A DNA stretch of 64,000 bases. It comes from Methanofervidicoccus sp. A16. Lineage in GTDB: Archaea > AGJL01 > Methanococci > Methanococcales > Methanococcaceae. The stretch is from the NCBI RefSeq assembly GCF_003351865.1, contig NZ_CP022242.1:868001-932000 (forward strand), read 5' to 3'. Under the pieces are notes generated by a model. The model did no database searches. It was not told where the DNA came from and was given only the letters and a program-made list of their open reading frames with translations. This document shows, in pieces, positions 37,715 through 46,981 of the stretch. Every line of letters starts with the position of its first letter. The stretch's first letter is position 1. The position numbers and the translations under genes were made by a program.

Positions 37715-38210
37715 AATTTTCCCTCCTCGTTAATTATAGAGTATTTCTCTTTGATGATTAAAATAGATAACCTTTTTAGTCAGAATAGTAAAAAATCAAA
37801 TTAAATATCTCAAATATTTTAAATAATTGATATTATTAAAAATAAAAAAATAGTAAAAATAAAAAATAATTTAAAAGAGAGTTAAAGTTTTTGGTTATAT
37901 TTCTCTTAGGACTTCTAAGTTATCTAAAAAAACGAATTCTGTAATTAACAAGTTTACTTGTTCTTTCATTATTTAACTACTATTTTTAAAGAGAATTTAT
38001 GTAATTTAGTTATAAATAGTCAAACCAATAAAATAATAATTATTTATAATAAAAGATGAGATTTTAATAAAAAAATAGAGATGAATTAAAAGTGTATTTC
38101 CTGATAATAGATAGACATTCATAATTATATAGAAAATTAGGTTCAATAAAATACTGCAAAATCATTTAATAATAAAAACTGAGGTTTATCCTTTTAAATT
38201 TGGTGATTCT
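37715..38210. other. Divergent gap between the beta-propeller gene and the diadenylate cyclase gene
   Basis: 496 bp of A/T-rich sequence without open frames and without the A/B/C elements. It must hold both promoters. A GGTGAT ribosome binding site lies at 38202-38207 for the rightward gene. I see nothing else. Confidence 0.5.
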
Positions 38211-39125
38211 ATGGATATGACCGAATCTATTGTAAAACATGGTTACTCTCTAGCGCAAGAGATAGGGGACATATTACTCATATTTACTGAGACAGGAAGG
38301 ACATATAAAATACTTAAAAAATATCTAGACAAAAAATGTGAAAAAAATGATAGAAAAGACTTAAAGATAGTTGTAACTACACCAAATGAAGATACTTACT
38401 CCTTCTTAAAAAACGAGGAAAAGATCATACCCATACTTCTAAGATACAGAAACAAGTATAAATCTACCATGATAAAACAGGCCATGATAAAATTACTTCA
38501 AAACAACCTTATTAAAGAGGGAGACACCATAGTAACGATACTGGGAGTTCCTAGAACGCCTGGAAGCATTGATACTATATCTCTAATAGAGGTATCTTCC
38601 AACGACTTCCTACTAAAATTCCACAAGTTTATTAACTCCATGGAGGGTATTAAGAGGTTGGTAGTTAACGAAGTATTGGATATAGCCATGGAGTTATCCA
38701 TTGAGGGAAAAGAAGGAAAACCTGTTGGAGCCATATTTGTAGTGGGTGATAGTGAAAGAGTTCTTAAAATGTCCAGTCAACTTATTCTTAATCCCTTCGA
38801 GGGACATGATGCTGTAATATTTGATAAAAGGGTAAGGGGTACAATAAAGGAACTTGCAGGGATAGATGGTGCCTTTATAATCAGTGATAAAGGAGAGGTT
38901 ATATCTGCAGGTAGATACTTGGAACCTTTAAGTTGCACATTAAATCTACCTTTAGGTCTCGGAGCCAGGCACTATGCTGCTGCGGCTATATCAAAACATA
39001 CAGATGCTGTGGCTATTACGGTCTCTGACAGTGGTGGTGTAGTAAGGATGTTTAAGGATGGAGAGATGGTTGTAGAGATAGATCCAAATAAGTTGGATCG
39101 TGAATGTTTTATTCCATGTATTTAG
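38211..39125 (+). CDS. dacZ: Archaeal diadenylate cyclase (c-di-AMP synthase)
   Basis: Makes cyclic di-AMP from two ATP. The 304-residue protein has an N-terminal pyruvate-kinase-C-like domain (about 1-130) and a C-terminal DisA_N cyclase domain (about 140-295), the archaeal DacZ arrangement. The DGA motif is at 219-221 (AGIDGAF). The RHR-type motif reads GARHYAAA at 251-258, with tyrosine as third residue. SDSGG follows at 272-276. GGTGATTCT precedes the ATG at 38211; ATG 38217 is an alternative start. The gene is monocistronic, followed by the convergent tRNA-Trp. Confidence 0.85.
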   Translation: MDMTESIVKHGYSLAQEIGDILLIFTETGRTYKILKKYLDKKCEKNDRKDLKIVVTTPNEDTYSFLKNEEKIIPILLRYRNKYKSTMIKQAMIKLLQNNLIKEGDTIVTILGVPRTPGSIDTISLIEVSSNDFLLKFHKFINSMEGIKRLVVNEVLDIAMELSIEGKEGKPVGAIFVVGDSERVLKMSSQLILNPFEGHDAVIFDKRVRGTIKELAGIDGAFIISDKGEVISAGRYLEPLSCTLNLPLGLGARHYAAAAISKHTDAVAITVSDSGGVVRMFKDGEMVVEIDPNKLDRECFIPCI

Positions 39126-39157
39126 ATATACAGATATATCTCGATATTAAAAAATGG

Positions 39158-39270
39158 TGGGGATACTGGGATTTGAACCCAGGTCCGGGGATTTCTCCTG
39201 CACGGGGTTGGTCCAAGCCCATATAGGCACTTGGAGTCCCCGATGATAGGCCAGACTACACCATATCCCC
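39158..39270 (-). tRNA. tRNA-Trp (CCA) with a 38-nt intron
   Basis: Acceptor GGGGATA/TATCCCC, discriminator A, and CCA encoded directly after it (39155-39157). The intron occupies 39193-39230, after position 37. The bulge-helix-bulge is textbook: helix CTCC/GGAG flanked by 3-nt bulges AAG and AAA, cut after the second base of each. Splicing gives loop CTCCAAA (anticodon CCA) and a 75-nt tRNA. At 38 nt the intron is too short for the C/D guide RNA found in haloarchaeal tRNA-Trp introns. Confidence 0.95.
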
Positions 39271-39300
39271 ACCAGCATCCCCTAAAAAAATATAATTTAG

Positions 39301-39319
39301 TAGTATATATATTTTTCGG
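39301..39319 (-). promoter_or_regulatory. BRE/TATA promoter of tRNA-Trp
   Basis: On the minus strand CCGAAAAATATATATACTA, nearly the same BRE-TATA as the tRNA-5S operon promoter. GGATGC, a start-site box, lies about 25 bp downstream and just before the tRNA. Confidence 0.8.
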
Positions 39320-39502
39320 AAATTAAGAAATGTGTTATATATTTTGTGATACTTTTTTAATATAAAAATGGAAGAAAAAACGACAAGATTTACTTTTTAC
39401 CTCTCTTTTAAGTATTTAAATAATAGTTATAATATATAAAGTAAAAAAGTTATTTTTATGATTATAAAAAAAATAATTATTAGTTAATTTATTATCTTTT
39501 CA

Positions 39503-40183
39503 CTAATCTTCAAAGTATACTCTCCCATCCCTTAAATAGACAATCCTGTGGGTGTATTCTGCCACAGATGTATCGTGAGTAACTATTACAACAGTTTTTC
39601 CCTCCCTATTTAACCTCTTTAACAACTTCAATATCTTCTCTCCAGTCTTTGAGTCTAAACTTCCTGTAGGTTCATCACAGAGTAGAATTGGAGGGTTATT
39701 TACCAGAGCCCTTGCAATGGCAACTCTCTGTTGTTGTCCTCCACTTAACTGGTTTGGATAGTGGTTGGCAAATCTCTCATCTAACTCAGCCATCTTTAAA
39801 CATCTTATTGCTCTATCTCTCCTCTCCCTTTCAGATAGTCTGTTTTTATACTTAAATATCAGTGGAAGTTCAACGTTTTCCAGTGCAGTTAAAAGAGGTA
39901 TTAGGTTAAACTGTTGAAATACAAATCCAACTTTATTCCTTCTGATCTCTGTTAATTCGTCATCTTTGAGGTTGTTAGTTTTTATACCATCTATATAAAC
40001 CTCTCCACTGTCTGGCCTATCTAAACACCCAATAATATTCAACAGTGTAGATTTCCCACTTCCACTAGGTCCCATAACTGCCACAAATTCCCCTTTCTCT
40101 ATTTTTAAATTTATACTTTTTAGGGCGTAAATTACTTCATTTCCTACAGTGTAAGTCTTTGTTACATCTCTAAGTTCAATCAT
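39503..40183 (-). CDS. LolD/MacB-type ABC transporter ATP-binding protein
   Basis: 226 residues. Walker A GPSGSGKST (38-46), Q-loop FVFQQFNLIP, signature [15 protein letters not shown] and Walker B LLCDEPTGSLD identify the MacB/LolD subfamily, which normally powers an FtsX-type mechanotransmission permease. It closely resembles the M. jannaschii LolD-type ATPase of known structure. It overlaps the preceding secreted-protein gene by 8 bp. No FtsX-like permease follows; the next gene downstream is tRNA-Trp. Its membrane partner must lie elsewhere or be the Yip1-like protein of this operon. Confidence 0.92.
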   Translation of the reverse strand: MIELRDVTKTYTVGNEVIYALKSINLKIEKGEFVAVMGPSGSGKSTLLNIIGCLDRPDSGEVYIDGIKTNNLKDDELTEIRRNKVGFVFQQFNLIPLLTALENVELPLIFKYKNRLSERERRDRAIRCLKMAELDERFANHYPNQLSGGQQQRVAIARALVNNPPILLCDEPTGSLDSKTGEKILKLLKRLNREGKTVVIVTHDTSVAEYTHRIVYLRDGRVYFED

Positions 40184-41690
40184 TTAGTCTCCCTTTTGAA
40201 AAGATTCTGTAGAGTAAGAGTAAAACTCCAAGGACAAATAACCCTCCTATAATCATTGGTATATAACTATTATTTCCTCTACTTTCATAGGAGAATATAT
40301 CAACCTTTTTAACGCTTATATTTCTCTCTATTTTAATTAGTCCATTGTTTTCATCTCGATATTGTATAACTACTGGAATTATATCAGTTTTATTTGTCAC
40401 CTTGGCGTGGAGTTCAAAACTCCCATAGTCATCTGGATTTAAGGTACCTATAAAATAGTTTTCATAGGGTTTTAATGGTACTACATCCTCTGTTTCTTTA
40501 ACAGATATCAGTACCCCCTTTGCTCTCCCTGTTCCTACGTTAGATATATCCCCAGTTATAACTTTCTCCTCTGTTCCCTCAACATTTACACCAGTTAAAA
40601 CTATTTCTACCTCTCCAACAACATCTATAGATACGTTCCTCTCTATCTCGTTCCCATCAAAGATAACTTTCACTGGAATTTCTTTAACTCCTCCCTCATC
40701 CACTTTAATGGTGAAGGTTATATTTTTAACCTCCCCGTAGTTGATAGGTATGATTTTTTGACTGTTTCCTATGTAGTACTTCCCAACAATTACAGTGAAG
40801 TTAGTATTCCTGTAGTTGTTTTTAATAAAAAGTGTAAAGTTACATACCTCTCCAAGAGGAAGGATGTAGTTTTTCACACCTATATTGATAGCATCATTTG
40901 GGATTATCTTGAATACTAAGTTTCCTCTCTCTTTTATTATCTTCTGATTTTTGTAATTGTAAACTATTGTTTTCGAGTTTATCCCTTCAGTTTCTTTTTT
41001 ATCCACCAGTTGGAGGTTGTCATAAGGACTGCTGTAGGTAAGTGTATATGGTAGTTTTGCCATCCCTATATTCTCTCCATAGACCTTTATCTCTACTAAT
41101 TTACTTTCACCTGGTTTTATATATTTTATATATCCCTCTGAGAGGGCATATATGTTATTCCCATCTTCAAACTCTATTTTTACATCTTGAGCTGTTCCTG
41201 TTCCTTCATTTTTTATCTTTATATAGATCTTATTTACTCCCTCTTTAATTACTGGCGGATATTCCAATGTTAATGCTGGTTTTCCTCTAATTGGGATTTC
41301 AAATACCCTGTTATCTGAGTATCTCCTTCCATCTCTGGTATAGTTGCAGTATACTACTATTTTATAGTCTCCTGATGGAGTATTTTCTCTAATATATATG
41401 AGAAAATGTCCTACTCCCTTTTCACCTTGAAGTAGATGACCTTCGTAATCTTCTCCCTTAAGGACTTGAATATACTTTTTACTTATTCCATAAGGATATA
41501 TACTGATTACAGTGTTATTTATTTCCTCCTCTGGTAGGATTACAACCCAGAGGTCATAGGTCTTTCCAGGCTCTAAATATTCATTTTTATAGTCAAAACT
41601 TGTAATTTCTACACCATATATTGAATCAATAAAAATAATTAACAATACAAATAACAAAAATAAAATAAAAAAGGTAGAAGGTTTTTTCAT
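40176..41690 (-). CDS. Secreted Ig-repeat protein with C-terminal membrane anchor
   Basis: 504 residues (COG1361-like S-layer-associated type). It has a signal peptide (about 1-26), then several beta-sandwich modules with the pattern of CARDB/NPCBM-associated repeats (VKEGVNKIYIKIKNEGTGTA, VVGEVEIVLTGVNVEG), and a C-terminal transmembrane helix (about 480-498) before a short basic tail. GGTGAAAGTTG precedes the ATG at 41690. It lies between a Yip1-like gene (11 bp upstream) and the LolD ATPase. Such proteins often serve as the extracellular arm of MacB-type complexes in archaea; this is inferred from context. Confidence 0.72.
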   Translation of the reverse strand: MKKPSTFFILFLLFVLLIIFIDSIYGVEITSFDYKNEYLEPGKTYDLWVVILPEEEINNTVISIYPYGISKKYIQVLKGEDYEGHLLQGEKGVGHFLIYIRENTPSGDYKIVVYCNYTRDGRRYSDNRVFEIPIRGKPALTLEYPPVIKEGVNKIYIKIKNEGTGTAQDVKIEFEDGNNIYALSEGYIKYIKPGESKLVEIKVYGENIGMAKLPYTLTYSSPYDNLQLVDKKETEGINSKTIVYNYKNQKIIKERGNLVFKIIPNDAINIGVKNYILPLGEVCNFTLFIKNNYRNTNFTVIVGKYYIGNSQKIIPINYGEVKNITFTIKVDEGGVKEIPVKVIFDGNEIERNVSIDVVGEVEIVLTGVNVEGTEEKVITGDISNVGTGRAKGVLISVKETEDVVPLKPYENYFIGTLNPDDYGSFELHAKVTNKTDIIPVVIQYRDENNGLIKIERNISVKKVDIFSYESRGNNSYIPMIIGGLFVLGVLLLLYRIFSKGRLND

Positions 41691-41701
41691 CAACTTTCAC
41701 C

Positions 41702-42355
41702 TTAGAGCATCTTAATTATACCAAATAACTGATAGACGAAAAGCAATATTGTTGGAACCAGTGCAACAATAAATGCCCTATTTAGATCAAGATTTCTTGC
41801 ATATCTTATTCCATAGGTCCATAAACCAAAGTTCCACAGGATAACTGCAATATCAATCAAAAATGTTGTATATAACATAGTCTTCGGAATTATAGATGAT
41901 ATGATCTTTTTTACAACTGTGGGATCTTGTAGTTGTTCCATCGTTAATGTAGGTATTTGAACATTTGAAAGGAAATAACAACTTATTGGAATGATAATTA
42001 ACAGTCCTATTAGATTAGGCAAGAAACCGTAGCCGGTAAATTCTAACGTTCTCTTAAAAGAGCCCTCTCCATCAAATGCCGCAGAAATTAGGTGCATCAA
42101 ACTTGCTATTAACAACCATACTACAAACCTACTTAGAAGGGAAAATAATAGAGATATTGCCAATATTATTGATATCTTACTCTGTATATCTGGTGGAAAA
42201 AGGTTAATCATTACTAACGTTCTAAAATACATATATATGGCATCAAGTACTGAAACAGCGAGAACGATTAGAAACGGTATTATAAGAGAAGGTTCTTTGC
42301 TTGATAGATCTCTAAAGAACTTGTCTGGATTTAAAATTAAATCCTTTATATTCAT
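41702..42355 (-). CDS. Yip1-domain membrane protein
   Basis: 217 residues with about five transmembrane helices. The pattern LILNPDKFFRDLSSKEPSLIIPFLIVLA at the N-terminus, LLIASLMHLISAAFDGEGSFKRTLEFTGYGFLPNLIG in the middle and LWTYGIRYARNLDLNRAFIVALVP near the end is typical of archaeal Yip1 proteins. Function is not established. The ATG at 42355 follows GGGGAGGAAAT; the frame opens at TTG 42376. It heads a three-gene operon with the secreted protein and LolD ATPase. Confidence 0.78.
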   Translation of the reverse strand: MNIKDLILNPDKFFRDLSSKEPSLIIPFLIVLAVSVLDAIYMYFRTLVMINLFPPDIQSKISIILAISLLFSLLSRFVVWLLIASLMHLISAAFDGEGSFKRTLEFTGYGFLPNLIGLLIIIPISCYFLSNVQIPTLTMEQLQDPTVVKKIISSIIPKTMLYTTFLIDIAVILWNFGLWTYGIRYARNLDLNRAFIVALVPTILLFVYQLFGIIKML

Positions 42356-42622
42356 ATTTCCTCCCCTATTTTTCAACTAAAAATTAAAAATAAAAATAAT
42401 AAACATAAAATAATATAATAAACAAATATTTTATATAATTTTCTTTTTTAGATTAAGAGAATGTTAGCAATATTTTTAAATCATTATAAACTTATTTTAA
42501 AATAATGATTAAGGGATTTATCTGTTTACAGTGCTTGATTTTATAAGATTGGTATTTCTAAGTTTAGATAAAATTTTTACACCATTATTTTTTATTATCT
42601 TATAAGTTCTTTATTTAAATAT

Positions 42623-43723
42623 CTAGTTCCTAACTTTATACCACCTGTGGTAGTTCATCTCAACATATTCCCTAATATCCTCAGACGATAATCCATTCAC
42701 ATAGGAATACACCGAGATCCCTCCAGCACCTACACCCTCCTTTACAGCACCTCTACAGTAGGCTTTTAAACCCCCTATCTTAGATCTTTCATAGTAGAAT
42801 CTTGAGGCGTATAGTGGAATACTCCCCCCTATCTCTTCTATTAACCCCTTAATATCCGAATTCTTATCCTTCAAAAGAAACTCTGTAGTACCTATAGAGA
42901 TACAACCTGTATCTAAAACCCCCTCTTTTATATACTTTCTATCTATCTCCTTTATAACTGCAAGTACTGAAGCCATCTGAGTACCCCCACCTAGGATAAC
43001 ATACCTTTTATACTCAACCAGTGAAAATACCATCCCTGCAACAACAGGCATCATCTTGTCTCCAACTGCATTGAGTATATCAAATACATCTGGAGACTTA
43101 GCCCTTTTTAAACCCTCCCTAACAACTTTTAACTTCAACTCCTTAGGGTTTTTAACAGAACCAGAACTTACCTTCTCTTCTGCATCGTATCCCAATCCTA
43201 AGAGTACCCCAAGGGCAGAGGTTGTACCTCCAGGTACACACTCTCCAATAATGGCAACTTGAAAATCCCTCTCCGCTATTAACCTCTTCCCTACCTCCCT
43301 ACCAACTTCAAAGAGTCTCTTAGAGTTCTCCATTGCAAGGCCCTTGGAGATATCTCCAGTAGGTTTCCTATCCACTGGGATGTAAGTAGAGGGAGGTATC
43401 TTCGGTTTTACCTCAGATCCAGCATCTACAGTTAAGACAGGGATATCCTTCAGATGGACATTTGCCCTGGTGATAGTTGCAGGACTTGGACACATGGTAG
43501 CATCCACTGGAGGAGAGGGAAGGGAGATACTTCTCCCAAGCGTTACCAACTCCATATCTGCAGCAGGTGTATATTTTATTACTTTTCTGTTAACTCCAGA
43601 GATAGGGAGATACTTAGTTGTCTCTATGTTGGAGATGACAGAGATGAAGAGAGGTTTTTTACCTTTAATATTTTCCAAGAAGTTATTGTCATTAATGGAT
43701 ATTATATCATTTGATAGGGACAT
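42623..43723 (-). CDS. CobT-like phosphoribosyltransferase family protein
   Basis: 366 residues of the archaeal family related to nicotinate-nucleotide-dimethylbenzimidazole phosphoribosyltransferase (CobT). Segments include DAGSEVKPKIPPSTYIPVD, AIIGECVPGGTTSALGVLLGLG and AVGDKMMPVVAGM. The family may activate the lower-ligand base of cobamides, but the substrate in methanogens is not settled. The start at 43723 lies six bases after GAGGAGG; an ATG at 43729 is too close to it. It overlaps the end of the Fae-Hps gene by 17 bp, so translation is probably coupled. Confidence 0.85.
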   Translation of the reverse strand: MSLSNDIISINDNNFLENIKGKKPLFISVISNIETTKYLPISGVNRKVIKYTPAADMELVTLGRSISLPSPPVDATMCPSPATITRANVHLKDIPVLTVDAGSEVKPKIPPSTYIPVDRKPTGDISKGLAMENSKRLFEVGREVGKRLIAERDFQVAIIGECVPGGTTSALGVLLGLGYDAEEKVSSGSVKNPKELKLKVVREGLKRAKSPDVFDILNAVGDKMMPVVAGMVFSLVEYKRYVILGGGTQMASVLAVIKEIDRKYIKEGVLDTGCISIGTTEFLLKDKNSDIKGLIEEIGGSIPLYASRFYYERSKIGGLKAYCRGAVKEGVGAGGISVYSYVNGLSSEDIREYVEMNYHRWYKVRN

Positions 43724-44861
43724 CCTCATCCTCCTCTAAGTACAACCTGTACTGATCTATATCATCCCCCAATTTATTCACTATGGCCCTTGCAATCCTA
43801 CCTGGATCCCTGGACTTTGTAATACCTCTACCTACGACGATGATGTGGTATCTCTTTTTTAACTCCTCTATGTTGTCCAAGGTAACTCCTCCCGCTATAC
43901 CAAGGAGAGGTTTCTCCCCTCTATCGATATCTTTATATTCCCTTATTGGAACCCTGCCCTCCTCATCTATAGCCCTGTGAAGAAGTAGGACGTCAGGTTT
44001 TAACTCCAAGGAGTTATATAGGGCGAAGGGATCCCTTACGTTTATAGTATCTAAATAACTCATAATACCACACTTCTCACACTCATGGATACCCTTCAGT
44101 ATTGTCTCTCTCGGTGCAGTGCCACTTAAAACCACAGCATTTGCAGTAGATTCAAAGGCCATCCTTACCTCCACCCTCCCAGTATCCAACGTCTTCAGAT
44201 CTGCAACGATGAAACCGTCGTATATCTCCCTTATATGCTCTACAACCTCAATACCGTACTTCTTAATAAGGGGAGTACCTGCCTCAACTATTATTCTGTC
44301 ACTTGGAGGTAGGGATTCCAACACATACTCCACATTCTCCATAGAGGGCACATCCAGTGCAACCTGTAGATAGGGAGGTCTCTCCAACCTTACATCCCTA
44401 AAGCCAACTAATGGGTGTAGTGCCCTGTACTTCTCCTTCTTTATCTTCTCCTTTGATGGGTAGTCATTTAAAGCCCTGGTTATAGCCAATCTCGTAGCAC
44501 CGTAGTAGTACTGGAACAGTTTTCTCTTATTTAAGTTGGTGTAGGGCACATCTGGTACAGAGACTGTAACTATCAACTTCAGATCCTCATCGAGATCCAT
44601 ATCTGCAACAGATTTTGCCACTCCGTACTGTATAGGACCATGTAGGAGGTTACACTGAATATCGGTAGTTAGGGTATTCTTAGGTACTACCAAAGTTAAG
44701 GGCTTTACTATAAGATTATCCCGTAAATTTGCCAGAATAGGAGTAGGTACCTTTGTTAGTGCATTTGTAAATACAGTGTCTATCGTTTCTCCCTTACCTA
44801 GTACTACATTAACTATAGCAGTAATATCCCTTCCAAGAACTCCTTCGCCAAATTTCAACAT
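43707..44861 (-). CDS. Fae-Hps fusion: formaldehyde-activating-enzyme-like domain plus 3-hexulose-6-phosphate synthase
   Basis: 384 residues. The C-terminal Hps domain (about 164-375) is intact: VEAGTPLIKKYG (192-203) and the DxKxxD motif DLKTLD (221-226) define the OMP-decarboxylase-like aldolase. It interconverts ribulose-5-phosphate plus formaldehyde and hexulose-6-phosphate, the archaeal route to ribose. The N-terminal Fae-like domain (1-160) starts FGEGVLGRD but lacks the histidine I expect in the xxAHIDL active-site segment (here ITAIVNVV). It may not condense formaldehyde with tetrahydromethanopterin. Confidence 0.88.
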   Translation of the reverse strand: MLKFGEGVLGRDITAIVNVVLGKGETIDTVFTNALTKVPTPILANLRDNLIVKPLTLVVPKNTLTTDIQCNLLHGPIQYGVAKSVADMDLDEDLKLIVTVSVPDVPYTNLNKRKLFQYYYGATRLAITRALNDYPSKEKIKKEKYRALHPLVGFRDVRLERPPYLQVALDVPSMENVEYVLESLPPSDRIIVEAGTPLIKKYGIEVVEHIREIYDGFIVADLKTLDTGRVEVRMAFESTANAVVLSGTAPRETILKGIHECEKCGIMSYLDTINVRDPFALYNSLELKPDVLLLHRAIDEEGRVPIREYKDIDRGEKPLLGIAGGVTLDNIEELKKRYHIIVVGRGITKSRDPGRIARAIVNKLGDDIDQYRLYLEEDEDVPIK

Positions 44862-44941
44862 AGAGATCCCCGTCAGATATTATTTTTAACTTTAATAATA
44901 ATTATAATTACTATTTTTATTATTATTGAGGTGGAGATAAT

Positions 44942-45235
44942 ATGAAAATAATGATAGATGGAGTATTTTATACTAAAGAAAAGATAGACTTTAAGAAGAT
45001 ACTAGAAGATATTGTAAAGATCGTTGGAGAAGATGTAGTGGTAAGGTCCATAGAGTTTCCAGAGATCGGTGCAATTGTTGGAGACGCTTACTACTACAGA
45101 TGTGGATTTACCCTAGATAAGGAAGTAAAACATAGACCTGAAGATAGAGAACTTGAAGAGATGAGGGAAAAAATTAAAAACTTATTTCCAAAGGATACTG
45201 TAGTATACTCCCTAAAATGTGAGTTATATGAGTAA
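44942..45235 (+). CDS. Small conserved-type hypothetical protein
   Basis: 97 residues, compact alpha/beta, not recognised as a named family. It opens MKIMIDGVFYTKEKIDFKKIL and ends in an acidic/basic helix and VVYSLKCELYE. A good ribosome binding site (GAGGTGGAGATAAT) supports translation. It is divergent from the Fae-Hps gene (80 bp) and precedes livJ on the same strand by 80 bp. No signal peptide or membrane helix. Confidence 0.7.
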   Translation: MKIMIDGVFYTKEKIDFKKILEDIVKIVGEDVVVRSIEFPEIGAIVGDAYYYRCGFTLDKEVKHRPEDRELEEMREKIKNLFPKDTVVYSLKCELYE

Positions 45236-45315
45236 TTAAATTCAATAATTCGTAATATTTTTATATCACAAACACCTTCTACTTAATACGGCAAATATTT
45301 TCCTAGGGTGGTAGG

Positions 45316-46581
45316 ATGTGGAAAAAGATAGTTGGAATAGGGGTAGTAATATTAGCCATTCTAATGACAGGTTGTACTAATACTGGTACAAATCAGGCTA
45401 CATCAGAGGAAGAGGTTATAAAGATAGGATCTCTTTTAGATTTCTCAGGTCCTCTATCTACCTACGGAATAGATATTAGAAACAACTTAGAGTTGAGTAA
45501 AGAGGACATAGAAGAATACTTTAAGAAAAACAACATGCCTTATAAGATAGAGATATTAGCAGAAGATACTAGATTAGATCCTAATTTAGCCCTTCAGAAG
45601 ATACAGATTTTAAGAGGAAAGGGAGTAAATATCTTCGTCGGTCCAATGTCCAGTGGTGAAGTTAAAACTGTACTACCTTACTCACTCTCCAACAAAATAA
45701 TCGCAGTGTCTCCTTCATCTACAGCATTACCTCCACTGATAGGTGCAACAAGCCCTGAACAGAAGAAATACCTCTATAGGTTTGTTGCAAGTGATAACCT
45801 TCAAGGAGAGGCTATAGCAAGTTTAACGGCAGATTTAGGTATAACAGATGTTGTAATATTCTACAGAGATGATGCCTGGGGTAAGGGACTTTCAGAGGAG
45901 ACTAAAAAGAACCTTCCAAAGTACAAGGTAAATATTATCGATTACATAGGTTATCCAAGTAACCCTTCACCTGCAGATTGGTCTCCTTATATAACAAAGT
46001 TAGAGAATAGCGTAAAAAAGGTTGCTGATTCTAAAGGTAGAGACAAGGTAGGAGTTATATTCATAGGATTTGAAGAGGGAGCAACTCTGTTCTCACAGAT
46101 CCCAGAGGATTCAGTACTCCTGAATGTTAAATGGATAGGATCAGACGGTGTGGCAAAGAGCGATAAACTACTAGAATTGAAGGATAAGATAGCGAAGGTT
46201 GGAATGTACAGTACAATCTTTGAATCAGAGGGTCCTAAGGAATACATTAACAGATACAGTGAAAAATATGGAGGTACTCCAACATCCTACGGTCTTATAT
46301 CCTACGATACTCTATGGATATTAACTATGGCCTACGTGGAGACCCTTAAATCAAATAATGGAAAATATGATGCAGATGTTATGACAGAGAAGATAAAAGA
46401 GGTTATCCAAAAGTACAATAATGGAGAGTATGGTGTAGAACCACTCTCTGGAAAAATAGTACTGAACGAATTCAACGACAGGGCCAGTGGAGACTATGCA
46501 ATATATGCAATAACAGAAGATGGTTGGAAAAAGGTAGGTACTTGGAGATACGAGACTAAGAAGGTAGAGTGGAAGGAGTAA
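45316..46581 (+). CDS. livJ: Branched-chain amino-acid ABC transporter, substrate-binding lipoprotein
   Basis: 421 residues. A lipoprotein signal (MTGC, Cys20) and a Thr/Ser linker lead to a type-I periplasmic binding fold of the Leu/Ile/Val family: IKIGSLLDFSGPLSTYGIDI, VGPMSSGEVKTVLPYS, YRFVASDNLQGEAIASL and YGLISYDTLWILTMAYVE. It captures amino acids or a related solute outside the membrane and delivers them to LivHM. The other Liv genes start 1.6 kb downstream, after a block of intergenic elements. The start follows AGGGTGGTAGG. Confidence 0.9.
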   Translation: MWKKIVGIGVVILAILMTGCTNTGTNQATSEEEVIKIGSLLDFSGPLSTYGIDIRNNLELSKEDIEEYFKKNNMPYKIEILAEDTRLDPNLALQKIQILRGKGVNIFVGPMSSGEVKTVLPYSLSNKIIAVSPSSTALPPLIGATSPEQKKYLYRFVASDNLQGEAIASLTADLGITDVVIFYRDDAWGKGLSEETKKNLPKYKVNIIDYIGYPSNPSPADWSPYITKLENSVKKVADSKGRDKVGVIFIGFEEGATLFSQIPEDSVLLNVKWIGSDGVAKSDKLLELKDKIAKVGMYSTIFESEGPKEYINRYSEKYGGTPTSYGLISYDTLWILTMAYVETLKSNNGKYDADVMTEKIKEVIQKYNNGEYGVEPLSGKIVLNEFNDRASGDYAIYAITEDGWKKVGTWRYETKKVEWKE

Positions 46582-46981
46582 TTTATTTTCTTTTTTTAAT
46601 TCTTACGTAAAATAATTTTTTAAGTAGTAATTTTATATTTTTTCTACAAAATGTTTTTGAGTTTTTAAAATGATGTTTTTGAGATTTTTCTGTTTCATAG
46701 AATGTTAGAGACTCCTAAAAAAAGATAACAACAGCATTTGTTCTTTTATGTAGTGAAAATTATTATTTCATTTTTATCTTTTATAAATAATTGAATACAC
46801 TACAATTATTATTTTTAATAATATTTTTTACATATTCTAATTATTTATTTTATTAAAACAAAAATTAGATACCTATAACTAACACTAAAAAGAATGATCT
46901 TACAACCAAAGTCTTTTTATCCATAGATCTAGTAGTTTCTATTTTTAAACAACTACAAAATTAAAAATTAATTATTTTTAT
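46582..46981. other. Gene-free stretch after livJ
   Basis: 400 bp of A/T-rich DNA with no open frame. A T-rich tract directly after the livJ stop may end its transcript. GAATGTTAGAGACTCC at about 46701-46716 resembles a segment near 5630. No other structure stands out. Confidence 0.4.

Noticed and set aside
39193-39230. A C/D box guide RNA in the tRNA-Trp intron
   Set aside because: The intron is only 38 nt and lacks recognisable C and D box pairs.
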